Source: Branchiostoma floridae (lineage: Eukaryota > Chordata > Leptocardii > Amphioxiformes > Branchiostomatidae). From it: a DNA stretch of 64,000 nt. Position 1 is the stretch's first letter. Each line of letters starts with the position of its first letter. Of this stretch, positions 46,801-59,100 are shown one piece after another. The position numbers and the translations under genes are program-made. The notes under the pieces are model-generated. The model made no database searches. It saw only the letters and a program-made list of their open reading frames with translations, and was not told where the DNA came from. Where the stretch lies: NCBI RefSeq assembly GCF_000003815.2, contig NC_049995.1, positions 7,193,576 through 7,257,575 on the forward strand. Direction: 5' to 3'.

Positions 46801-49800
46801 AAGACTTGATTTTAGACTGTTCACGACTGTATGAATGTTTGTTGATGAACGAGGTAATTCTGGGACGGCTGGGTGGATAGTTTTCATATTTGGTGTGTTG
46901 CTGGTTTGTAACAAGAACTGAAAATGATTAGATTTAGGGGGCCCCTGGTGGCTTGGCCTTTTACTGCAGCAAAATCTAAATTTTGCTTTGCTACCTTTGT
47001 ACTCTTGTTTATATCAATTTTATTCATTTATTTGCAAATTCATACCCGAAGGCTAATTGCAAGGGTGCAGACAGTAAAAAGTAACAAGTGTCTATTCTAT
47101 ACAGCTATCTATATACACGATTCTACATTGTTTATTGGGAGGTTTGACTTCTTCTTTGGAGGCAGTGGCCCACGTCTTTAATGGTTAGTGGGTTCTGTGT
47201 TTTTAATAGGAATATATTTTTTGGAGGTCTACCAACTGGTGACAAGTTGGAAATATTGTATTGATTGTGTCGAAAACGGTTGTTTCTTTCATCCTCATAA
47301 TGGGGGCAGTTACATTCATCTTCCACTGCTTTCGTCGCACAGTATTTGCACAATCTATCTTGAACTGACAACTTTTTATAACGACCCTTCTTTAGTGGGT
47401 GAGCACTGATTCTTATCTTACATACATTGGGCCTCTTGTCAGCGTCGTTCTGGTACAGATAGGTTTCCATGGCATATTCGGTTTTTATATGTTTTGTAAA
47501 ATCTTAGTTTGCCGTTATCTTTAGACAATTGCTGGAAAAAACGTTTGGACAAACACGTCTGAAAGTATTTTCCTTAACAATGTACAAATATTCTTGCTGT
47601 CTATTCTAGAGCTATGATAGTTCCATAGTAATAATCATCAAATATTTGTTTTGAAGCCAAGTTTTCTTATGATTGTTTACAGATAAATTTTGTTGACAAA
47701 GTAGTACGTCTATTTGTAAAGGTGGTTTAGAGTAATCTTACTGTTTAAGGCTTAGCCAATACTTAACTATGCGGATTGCTATATCTATGCCTGTTGGGTA
47801 GACTCCAAGTTCTGCTCTACAAGCAGAGTTACAGGAATTCCTATGCACGCCGAGGATATTTTTACAAAAGCGGGTTTGGATATTTTCCACTGGACAGTTA
47901 TCTTTTCCACAGTCTATACCCAAGATCTCACTGCCATATAATATGATGGGCTTAATACACGTATTGAATAGCTTTAGTAGGGGAATAGCGTTTTAAGAGT
48001 GAGAGGTTTGAGGCCGAATACAGCTTTACGTGCCTTTAGGGACAGATTCCTTTTAGCTGGGGAATAAGTACCTGACGAGGACAACGTCAGGCCTAGGTAA
48101 GGGTAGGAGTTTGCGATTTCGATGTTATCTATGCCAAATGAAAAATTGAGTCACCCTGATTTGTTAAAGAACACGGCTTTAGTTTTCTTTAGATTCACCT
48201 GCAATTACCATTTTTCGAAGAAGGAATGGCACATGTCAAGGGCACATTAATTGTAAGCCGGTTTCAGACTCTGAAAGTAGCACTACATCATCTGCGTAAA
48301 GTAGACAGGAGACGAGGAGGTGTTGTAGAGAGGGTGGGTCGCAGTCGGGGCTATTCAAATTTTTAACTAAATCATCTATAATTTATAAATAAGTTAAGAG
48401 TAGGACTGAGGTTGTATCCTTGGCTTACACCTCTGTCTGTTGTAAATAGTGGTGTAGGGCCGGTAGGAGTTTTAACACATGTCATCGGATTAGAGTACAT
48501 GGATTTCATCAATTTGTAGAACTTGCCGCCTATGCCTAAATTGGGTAGTTTGTAACGTAGACCTTCTCGCCAGACGCAGTCAAAAGCTTTTCTAAAGTCT
48601 ATAAAGCAGGCGTAGAGGCGTCTGTTGGTACTCGTGTATTTAGCTATCAGTGTGTCAATAACAAAGATGTTGTCGTTAGTTCTGAAATCATTTCTGAAGC
48701 CAGTCTGGTTGGGGGAAATAAGATTGTGATCATCTATATATTCGTTGAGACGATTATTTATTATCGTTGTGAATGATTTGGCAAGGCAGCTAATTACAGA
48801 GATTCCCCTGTAATTGTTCGGGTCATCTTTATGTAGAGGTACAATGTGGTTTTCACGCCATTGTTGGGTAAAGTGCCCGGTTGAAAGGATTAAGTTGAAC
48901 AGTTTAGTTAATGTATATGTAAGGATATGTGCTGCACATTTTAGCATTTCGTTCAGTATAAGGTCGTTACCTGATGCTTTGTTATTCTTTAATTTGGAGA
49001 TGGCTTCTTTCGTCCTGTTGGATCTCGGAATCTAAGGGGTTATAAATTGCAGCGCTGTTTTCTAATTGTACTAGTTTGTTACTGATCAGTGATTGGAATG
49101 GGCTATCGGTTTCCGGATCTTTGGACTTAGTTTTTCCGTATAATCCTTGGAAGTACGTATGGAGTGTTTGTTTGTCAATTGTTTCTTCTGTTGGACTAGA
49201 GTTTTCTGTTTTTAACTGTTTACTAGGTTCCAAAACTCTGAGGGGTTGTTGGTGGATAAGGAGTTAATTTGTTGGAAAATACTGTTTTTGTAATCCTTTT
49301 TTTTTGTTTTCTTTTGTTTTTGCCTGGTGTATTCTCTTTTCCTTTTAAAGTATTGACCCCGGATGAAGGGATCCCGGGGAATTGTTGATAACGATTTGGC
49401 TAAGTCTTAAGTTTCTTCTGGCGGTGTTACATCTTGTAGTGAACCATTTCTTGGGTTTGGGTTTATGTCGGGTCTGTTTTCTTTGTTTCATGCAACGTAA
49501 TGTTAGTTATTGTTTGCCTGCTACTTGTAAGGGTACTATGAAGTCATTTAGTGCATTCTCAACTCAGCTAGGGGATGTCTCGTAATTTCTTTTGTTAAAA
49601 TTGTCTATAGTACGAGAGAATTATGTGCTGTTAACTATGTCCGTAAACCTTTCTTTAGAGTCAGCACTCCATTCAAATTTGTAGTGGGGCCGGGCAGACA
49701 AGGTATCAGTAGTCTGTTCAGTGATTTGTTTAGTGTTGATATTTAGAATTAGGGACAATTTACACTGGTCTGAAAGTGGGGTTAGGGGGTGACGTGAAAG

Positions 49801-52800
49801 AAACAGCTTTTGCGTAAGAGAATTGTTTCGCTTGCCAGGACATAGTCGACCACGCTAGAGCCGTTAGGCTGATAACTTGTGGGTTTCCCTAATACGTCTC
49901 CTGGTGTCCTGCCATTTAAGATTCTGACTTTATTGTTAATGCATAAGTCGACTAGGTTTTTACCAAAGGGAGAAGGACTACCTAAATCCACGTTGTTACG
50001 GTGGAACAGGTGATCGAAATCGTAGTCTTCGGGGAGACTGTCAGTTTGGTAGTCGCCTTCTATGTAGTATTTCAGGTCCCCTACCCGGGCATTGAAGCCC
50101 CCCCCCCCCCCGCAATTATTACCTCTCCTTGTCTACTGTGTATTGATATTTCGTCCTCCAGAGTATCAAATATGTCATACATTCTGTTGCTGTGGATAGT
50201 AGATATGATAGGACTGATGTAAACTGTAGCTAAATAAGTATCTCTATTGGTATTAAGTAGTCATTTGTCTATTTTTACCCACAATATATCTTCTGATTTG
50301 CTATCTATTTTTGTAATAAAATTGCTATACTGCTTTTTAAACAGAAATATTATTCCACCAGAGTTCCGTCTTGCTTTCTTTGACTTTGTCCTGGTGCTAG
50401 AGAAATAAAGAAAATTAGGAAAATGAACCTTACCTGATTGCCATGTCTCAACTAGAGAGAAGTCAAACCCGTCTATTTCACTAATGAAATCGCTATCGTC
50501 TACTTTTTCTCCATAAACCATGAATGTTCCAGAATCCGAATGAAAAACCATAGTTCTCATTAGAGTTCTTTCTAGTTTTGTTGCCACAATGTGTCGTCCT
50601 TCTTGGATGACACATCACTTGTATCCACGAGGTCTTCCGCTGGGTCCTGTGAAGGCTCCAAACCACCCGTTGTTGAAGGGTGGATACAGTGGTGGTGCAG
50701 TCCACATCGGGGGCATTCTGTACAGCGTGCCCCCGTAGGCCTCCGTTACAGACGGCCATTCAGAAGAAGTGGGGTAGAAGGGTTGAGTTGTCTCGGTCCA
50801 CTGAACGGACTTGGTGTCGGCGGGTGCTGGTTTGGCCGTGTACGAGGCGCTCGGTGGTTGGTCTTGTTATTCCCTTGTTCAGTGGTTGGGACACGTGATG
50901 CCTGGCTTCCGCGAGAGTCTCGAGTGTTCTTGTTATACGAGGTGCGATCACGGTTGTCGTTGGGGATGATTTCTGGGTACAAGACCTTGGGGCCCTGTGG
51001 CCTCTTTCTTTAGGTTGTAGCCCAGGACCCTGACGCCATCATCTCTTAGATGATATCCATCCCGAACAAACATCTTCTCGTTGCAATCACCGCCTTTTAA
51101 AATTTGGGGGTGGCTCACGAAGGTCATCGCGTTGTTTGTTTCGCACATGTTCCTTAGGTGTAGGTTCACAGCGGTGATATCATCCTTCACGGTGCTGGCG
51201 TGTAGCTCTCTTCTGTGGGACTGCCGATATAGCCACGTCAGCGTTTGGGACAACGACTGTGTTGTGCTTATCGCTGTTTCGAAGTCATTAATCACAGTGT
51301 TCTTGGACTTGAAGACGACATCGTTTGTGCCAACGTGAAGTATCACAGTGTCTGGAGCAGACTGTTCCTCGCGCAGTTTCTCTAGAACCGTCAGGGTGTC
51401 TGTGAGGGTCGGTGCTCAGATAGGTTTTGGGAGGTCTGCGGTTGGACTCATCAGGAGACTGGGTTTTAGTTTCTGGGCATTGGAGTCACCGATTAATACT
51501 ACACGCCTTGACTTTGGTGTGGAGTTCTGTGAACGGGGTTTGGCGGAGGGTGCTTTGTTTGTTATAGATCTGATCAGTTCTTTTGGGTTCGATTCCGGGT
51601 CGTCATCGACTTGTAGAGCATCAAAACGGTTAGAAGTGTTGACGGCGTAGCCCAGAATGAGGTTTTGTTCGGGTTGCTTGTTGTTCTTGGCCACAGCCTG
51701 ATCAAGTAAAGCTTCCTGTATGTTAGCGACTTTCACTTTCAAGGTGCTGTGGCAGACTTTCACTTCACTTATGTCACCTTGGATGCTTGTTGTCTCGGTT
51801 TTGTAAGGATGTAACAAGACTCTCCAGGTGTTTGACTCGGTTACAGAGTTGTTTGTTTACGTCTTGTACGTAGTTTTTTGTTATCAACTTTCAGTTTCTT
51901 GAGTTCTGCCTCCTGCTTGACTGGGGGGCAAGACGAGTCTAGTTGCTCTATGGTGGCTGTTTGAGGTGTTTCGGTCTTCTCATTGTCTGGTTTGAGTCTT
52001 TCATTGTTGGGATGCTTTGTTTTGCATTTTTGCCTGCCTGGGTGCAGCGTGGCGGAGGTGCGAAATGGCGTTGGTCAGCTTCGCTTTGTTCTGTTGAGGG
52101 TATGTCGTCCTGTGGAATGTGACAGTTTATACAGTGGTACTTCTCGTCTGTGTTTTTGAGGAGGGATTTGATTTCTTCACTCAAGCCTTTGCAGTCAATG
52201 TGCGTCCAGCTGGCACAATCGTTGACGAACTCGTCGCCGTCTTTTTCGTGTTTGTCACAGACGGCGCATTTCGTGACTTGTTCTGTTCCACCGTAGTCGG
52301 CCACGTTTGGTTGTAGCTAGCTCAGCTGCGTCTGCCAGTACCATGGCTTGCAGGGTATCGTAATGTGAGCACAGCCATAGAGCGTAGCCGCTACCTTGTA
52401 TCAAAAGCCTATGGGTGTTGTACACTGTGATGTGGATTGAGCCAAGTTCTCTCTCGAGCTGTTGAACAGAGTCTCTGAACGTGGTGCTAAACTGAGTGCT
52501 AAACTGAGTACCTTTCGCTGTGACCCGATCTTTCCCTCGTACACCGTAGTATGATGCACATACTGATTTCCACGAGGACAGGGTGTTGCTTGGGATATAA
52601 ATAGTTATGGAACAGGAATTGTGTGTGACTCTGTGGTACCCTATTTCGCCGGTGGGGTTAGAGATCTTGTTCCGAGTGTCCATTAAAGACAAAAAGGCAG
52701 CTCTTACCTCCGAAAGGTACTTTCCACTGATCTTGTGACGATACGTTTTCTTTTCGGCGAGTCTCAGTTTCTTTACGTACTCCTGTTCCTTGGTGTACTC

Positions 52801-53148
52801 TTGAACGAAGATACTACATGTTTCATATACTTCGTCGTTGGAAGCAGATTCCGTCAGGTGGAGCAGTTGTCGGACTTTAGGTCGGTTGCCTGGGGGTGGG
52901 GACGCCGCCGCCATCTTGGACGCCATGTTGGTCGCTTGGTCTTCCGTCAAGTTCGAAGTAGAGATTTCTAAGAAAAGATAACCTCTAAGACATTACTGAG
53001 GTTATCAAAAGTTATCAATGGGTAAACTGTAACGTTAGGAATATCTGGAGCAAAAACCAGGGCCCAGGGTGACCTCTAGGTAAGATAAAATTACAACATT
53101 GTCGGAGCGTCGGTTTTACCGTCCGAAACTGGCAACATCCGGGTACAA

Positions 53149-53193
<45 letters not shown>

Positions 53194-56100
53194 TATAGAT
53201 ATATATAAGCCCAGATGAGCTGAGTACATAAACATCACTACAAGTACTTGACTAAGTGAATAAAGCATTAGTCATTCATTCATACAGCAAGCTTAGACAG
53301 TTTTAAGTAGAGACATACATACCTAAAGGTAGATCAGTGTACTGTACAGGGCCATGTCCAGATCATGACCTGTATCAACCTGGAATTTCACTGTACAATA
53401 CCCAGATTGATGCATCGTTCGACATTTTTTCAGTTCACAATCAGCATTGATCGAATTTTCTCAGACATTGAAAGTTTGATACCCAGAAGACAAAGTGAAT
53501 TACAGTAATTGCTTCCAGGATGGCCAAAACAACATTTGACTTCTTGACAGCACCACTACCAAATGGAGAGACTCCTGTGCTAGGAGTAGGACAAAAAAGT
53601 CTCAACGTTAAATTCCCTGATAACGACAAAAAAGCTTTTTAGCCCTAATACAAATCAGAAAGTAGAATTCCTCCCCTGTTTGTAGCCGCCACGCATCAAC
53701 TAATGATGGAAGCTAACGATTGACTTACACAACCACTAAGATTTCTACCCATTTGACCAGGAATAAATCTTGAAGTTTTAGACCCAGTACTAACTGGTAG
53801 ATCCCCACCAGCGTTTTTTTTACTTAGGATTCACCGCAAAACAAGGCTCATGTCACCATTCAAGGTATTGCTAAAGTATTCAACTTTCCAACTCAGCAAT
53901 TCATTCTAAACTAAACTTTTCTCTCTGTGTGTTACCAGGATTGACCTGAATGATGTAGACCCTATACGAAGTCTGGACAAGCCACATGTTCGCAAGAAAC
54001 GGGCGCCGCCTTTTCAAGACCATGATGCCTTCGAAAACAGCATCAAACAAGTAACCAATACCTTTTTTCTAAGTTGAATTACAAACTATATACTATATAT
54101 TAAGGTACCATGCTGTACAATGTATGTCCTAGTCATTGCTAGGTACTATACATGTATATAGATAGATATGGACCTTTCCCTTGTACACAGTTGTTTGTCT
54201 CTGTAAGGTTTTAACACCAATTTGTTATTGTATGCTTTATCATTAATAAAGTATATGTATGTGTAGCTTCACAAATGGTAAGAGCATAATCAAGAGGAGC
54301 TTATAGATCATCTTTCAAGATGGATGAAGGCCTACAGGAAATGTCTGTATCCCCTGTAGTGTTTGTACCTCCTGCGGTGTTTCTTCCCCTTAGCTTTATT
54401 GTAATCCAAAGCTCAGTTCAGTAGTCAAAGCACAGGGAAAATGCTGGAGACAAACAGCATGCAGAAGAGGAAATATCCCCTGTAATGTCCGTACCCTCAG
54501 CAGTGCCTGTACATCATCATCATCATCATCATCTTCGCTGCATAGCAGTGTCTGTACACCCAGTAGTGTCTGAACTCCCAGAAGTGTCAGTACCACCTAT
54601 AATGATTTAGACTAGCTCTTATTGTTCTAGAAATTAGAATGCCAAACCTCATTCTACATTCATAATCTCCATATGTACTATGTTTAATACTTGTTTCAGT
54701 AATTAGGAGGTGAAGTTTGTTTATTCTTTTTTTTCTTTGCCATACATTGTACCGTGTACGATCGTCGCGCAATAAAGTTCTTCTGTATAATGTACGTAGC
54801 CCCTGTAGTTTCATACCCCGAGTAGTGTCAGAATCCCTAGTAGTTTCCAACCCCCAACTGTGCCCTTACCCCTTTAGTATTCATATCCCCAGTAGTGCCC
54901 ATACCCCCTTTAGTAATGTCTATACCTCCAATAATATCCATATACCCAGTAGTGTCTGTAACCCCAGCAGTATCCGCACCCCCCGCAGAGTCTGTATACC
55001 AAGTAGTGTCCATACCCCTACCAGTGTCCGTACCCCAACCAGTTTATGTACCCACAGTAGTGTCCCTACACCCAGTAACGTCCGTACCCCCAGAAGTGTC
55101 CATACCCCTGTATTATCGGTACCTCCAGGAGTGTCCGTACCCCCTTTAGTGTCCGTACCCCCAGTATTGTCTGTATCCCCTGTAGTGTCCGTAACCCCAG
55201 TAGTGTCCGTACCCCCAGTAGTGTCCGAACAACCAGTAGTGTCCTTACCTCCAGCTGTGTCCGTACCCCAGTAGTGTCTGAACCCCGGCAGTATTTGTAC
55301 TTCTAGGTCCGGCCAAACCAATGTGCATCTTTAGTTTGTTAATGCTCATCTAACAATGAAGATTTTAGCAGGAAGGCCAGAAAAGATCAGAAAAGTTTAG
55401 GCCAATTATGTTCATTTCCTTTATACTAGTCGTCATTTTAGTCTATGTATGGTAGTGCAACTAGATGTACATGTTTAGTTAGGCCGCTAAGGCTTCATTG
55501 TTATGTTCTCTTAGCTTCCCAGTTTTCTGTGTCAAACCACCTTCTGACATTTGATGCAGAAAAGCTACATGTAGGAAAATGGAATGATTTGTCCTCCCAA
55601 CATCTGCTTTGAGATAAACAGTACTACCAAGATACAGTCGCATGAACCAGGTGATATTCAAGATCAGCATTTTACGTATAATTTTTTTATGCCAGAACTA
55701 AGAAGTTAGACTGATTTTGGTATAAGCTCTGAATAATTTGGTGAATTTTTTGTTTGTTTCATAGAAGGCAGCCCAGGTCCAAAGAGGATTTCATGACGAG
55801 ACAAATCGAGGTCGACGTGAGGTGATAGACGATGTTGCACAGAAGCCCCTCCTGCCCAGGGCAGTCCATCGCGACCGTCGTTACTTTGAGGAAGATGTCG
55901 TAGAGACCCAACAAGCGAACATAGAACCAAAAGCAGTTCATCGCGATCGTCGTAATTATGAAAACGATGTCCACTCAGATCCTGATATCCAGATCAAATC
56001 AGAACCGTTGCACCGCGATCGTCGAGACTACGAAAACGACGTCCACCCAGTTCCTGAGATCCAAATAAGATCAGAACAAGTGCCGCGAGGTCGCCGGGAA

Positions 56101-59100
56101 GCTGAAGAGGAGCACATCCTGCCCGTAGCTGCTCAACTCAGTGAACCAAAGTTCGAAGACTTTGACCGGCAACGTCGAGAAGAACCTAAAGTGGTGGAAC
56201 CTATCGTCCAACAGAAGCCTCACGGTCAACATATCCTGTCCGAATACCCATACAGGAAGCGGCGTGAACCAACGGGTATTTTCGGGGAAACAGCAGAACA
56301 TTCAGAACACAAGGAACAAACAAACGACGGATACTCTAGCTCTAATCAGCGACACCCACGTGCTTCAGAGGATTCTTATCAGAACAACCGAGACAACATG
56401 TTTGAGCAAGAAGATGTCTGGAACCTCCATAGCACAGTCTACAAGTACCCTGTGTATGGATATGCTTCAGCTAACCATGGTCCCCTACGTGGGAAGAGAC
56501 AGACGGTTTACAGTTCAAACGGTTTGTGTGATATACTGTACTTTGTCAGACATACAATCTCATGAGCTCATGTGAAGTGATACCAAGTGGTAACTATACA
56601 GGGCTCGAATTTTTTTTCTTTTTATTAGGTGCATTCGGTGCACCCAACCTGGAAAATTGGTTGCACCAAAAGAAATTTTTGGGGTGCACCATGTAAAATA
56701 AAGTAGAATGTGAGAAAAACCTAATTTTGATGCACCCATATTCCAACTTGAAATTCTTAAACAAGGACTATGAGAAACATTTTTTATTATCTTTCCAATG
56801 CATAGATGTCAAGAATATGGTGTATACTAAATATATACTTTCAATTGATATCTTTACATAAGTAAATCTAAGAAAATATTTGGGTGCACCGGTGCACCCA
56901 CAGAAAAAAATTGGGTGCACATCTCCAATTTTGGGTGCACCTGGGTGCACATGCACCCAGTATTTCGATCCCTGCTATATGACAATCAAAGAGCTCTTAT
57001 TTGTAACTGTTGCATCATAGATAACAAATCTTTCAGTTACAGGGGTGCAAATTTAACAAAACTTCTGATATCAAATTTCCATGAAGTAAGTAAATTTACA
57101 AGCATATAGAAATCTGAACCAAAACAGATCTTGACAGATTTATGTATGGTTGCGTAATCAATGCAGTAGCTAGTCTTGACTTTGTTGCATAATTTTGCAT
57201 GCATTAGGTCAAGGTAATGGAAATGGTAATGGAAATGGAAATGGAAATGGAAATGGAGGTGGAGGTCAAGGTGGAGGACCCAACGCACCTGGAAATCGTA
57301 GGTTAACACTTAATTGTTAGCCTAGTTCACCTTTATCTGCCTACATTTAGTTTTTCTTACAAAGGTATATTACAATAGGAATATCAAGTCAACCAACAAC
57401 GGAAAAAGATTTTGCCCATTCCATCCTCTGCGACGTACAAAATTGTCAAGTAATTGTAAAGATTCAAAAACCTTTTGCAAAGATCTCCAAACATTCAGCG
57501 GATGTTTTCAGCGTCTCAGACCTTCTGTGCTTGATAGGGATGTACATCGAATCAGAGGGAATGGACGATAGTTTCAGGCTGGCTAACACTATAAGAGTAT
57601 AAAATAATGTACAATCTAGTCACTCGATTATATGTTTAGACTCTTATGGTCTTAGTTAATTAACTGGTCTTAATATAATACAACTGGAGTGACATAGGAA
57701 TGACGGCTGAACTTAGCTGAGGAATTGACTAAATTGTGATTAGGTTGTACGTATACTGTTGGGTTGAACAAATCGATTGTTACATCATTTCCTGTGCCAC
57801 AGCAAAACTGTCATTTGCCACGTGCGATCAGAGTTTGTTTGAGTTGTCCTGTTCATCGGGCGGACGGTTGAAAATCATCAATGCCATATATGGACGGGAG
57901 GCTAATGACCGAACCACCTGCGACTACGGCAACACGGATGTCTCTAGTGTAACTGACCATCCAAATACATGCTACAGGTAAGAAAATTTAAGAAGTTTAT
58001 TCAAGAAGTTTATTTGCAAGCTCTTGCCCGAGGGCTAATTGCAACATGAAACATACAGAAAATATGGTAAACATACATAAAATAAAGTAATTTGATATAG
58101 ATAACAATGGTAAAAAATGTAGACAAGTGACTAATGATATGGACTTCTGAGAGCTACAATCTACGCATTTGGGGTTTGACTTCTTTTCTGGTAGCAGTGG
58201 AAGACGAAGTACCCCACTTTTTCTAGGATGAGTGGGTTATGTGACGTTAACAGCGTTATAGTTTTGTTTTCATCGGTAAGCGTTTGGAATTTTTTGTGTG
58301 TTTTGCATACCGCAAGATGAACAAAATTTTATGTATGGCACCCTATGCACACTCCATATTTAATGAGACAGGGAAAAAACAAACAATTTAAATGGATTTT
58401 TAAAATAGACACAATAAAGGTGGTAACAAGATTGAAGCGACAAACTATAATCATACATTGTATCACAGATAACAAGATAACACATAAATTCTGCATTCAA
58501 GAGGTGCACAAAATGACACTAGTGTATCGTTTACCATGTTGGCAACTACAGTCATTACCTTTTTAAGTGTACCAACCATTTGAGTCTATGACTGTCGGTA
58601 TGGTGTAAGACACAGTAATTAACTTGTAAGGTGTCAGTAAGTTGTCTGAAAGGTAATGTCCAACGCTGCAGAATTCTTTCAGAATTTCGGGAGCTTCACA
58701 GAATTCTATAGAATTCTGGAACACATGAACATTGAGGTATCAGAATAATGCATGATGTGTTTGATTGCCTTTTTCTTAATGTCTTTTCCTTTCAATAAAA
58801 TCTTTCTCCTTTTAATCCATTTAGGCATGTGGAGTCTGCACTGAGAAGTAGGTGTCACAACCAGCCATCATGTCAATTTACCGTCAGCGCAGCAGTCGTC
58901 CAAATTTATGGAGACATCTGTCCCGGAGTCACCAAATATCTGCATGTGGACTACAGATGTACAGGAGAACTTGGTAGGGCAGACAACTAACCCTTATATC
59001 GATATATTACACAATTGTTGTACAGTAGAGGCCGTTTCATTGCACACCCAATTTGCCAGCATATTTAATGCACTTATCAGGCATGTACAATAATGCAAAG

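Larger units (their letters stand above)
46930..52970 (-). mobile_element. Decayed near full-length CR1-type LINE with PHD/esterase ORF1 and EN-RT ORF2
   Basis: About 6 kb, antisense within the lectin intron. ORF1 (about 52950-50940) has an N-terminal domain, a PHD finger and an SGNH esterase; ORF2 (about 50760-47130) has an endonuclease, a reverse transcriptase and a C-terminal Cys-rich segment. Both are broken by frameshifts and stops, so it is not active. The 3' end reads cttgcaattagccttcgggt, then gcaaataaatgaataaaatt. A fragment of the same 3' end lies at 58000-58330. Confidence 0.85.
43939..53938 (+). other. 10-kb second intron of the lectin gene
   Basis: Holds the Penelope-like fragment (44815) and the antisense LINE (46930-52970). 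The stretch 45000-46900 shows no supported gene; aagatggcggttccg at 46140 resembles a promoter-proximal element but has no exon with it. Confidence 0.7.

Noticed and set aside
54717-55321. Long Pro/Val/Ser frames on both strands
   Set aside because: All come from the 18-bp minisatellite, whose unit length keeps every frame open.
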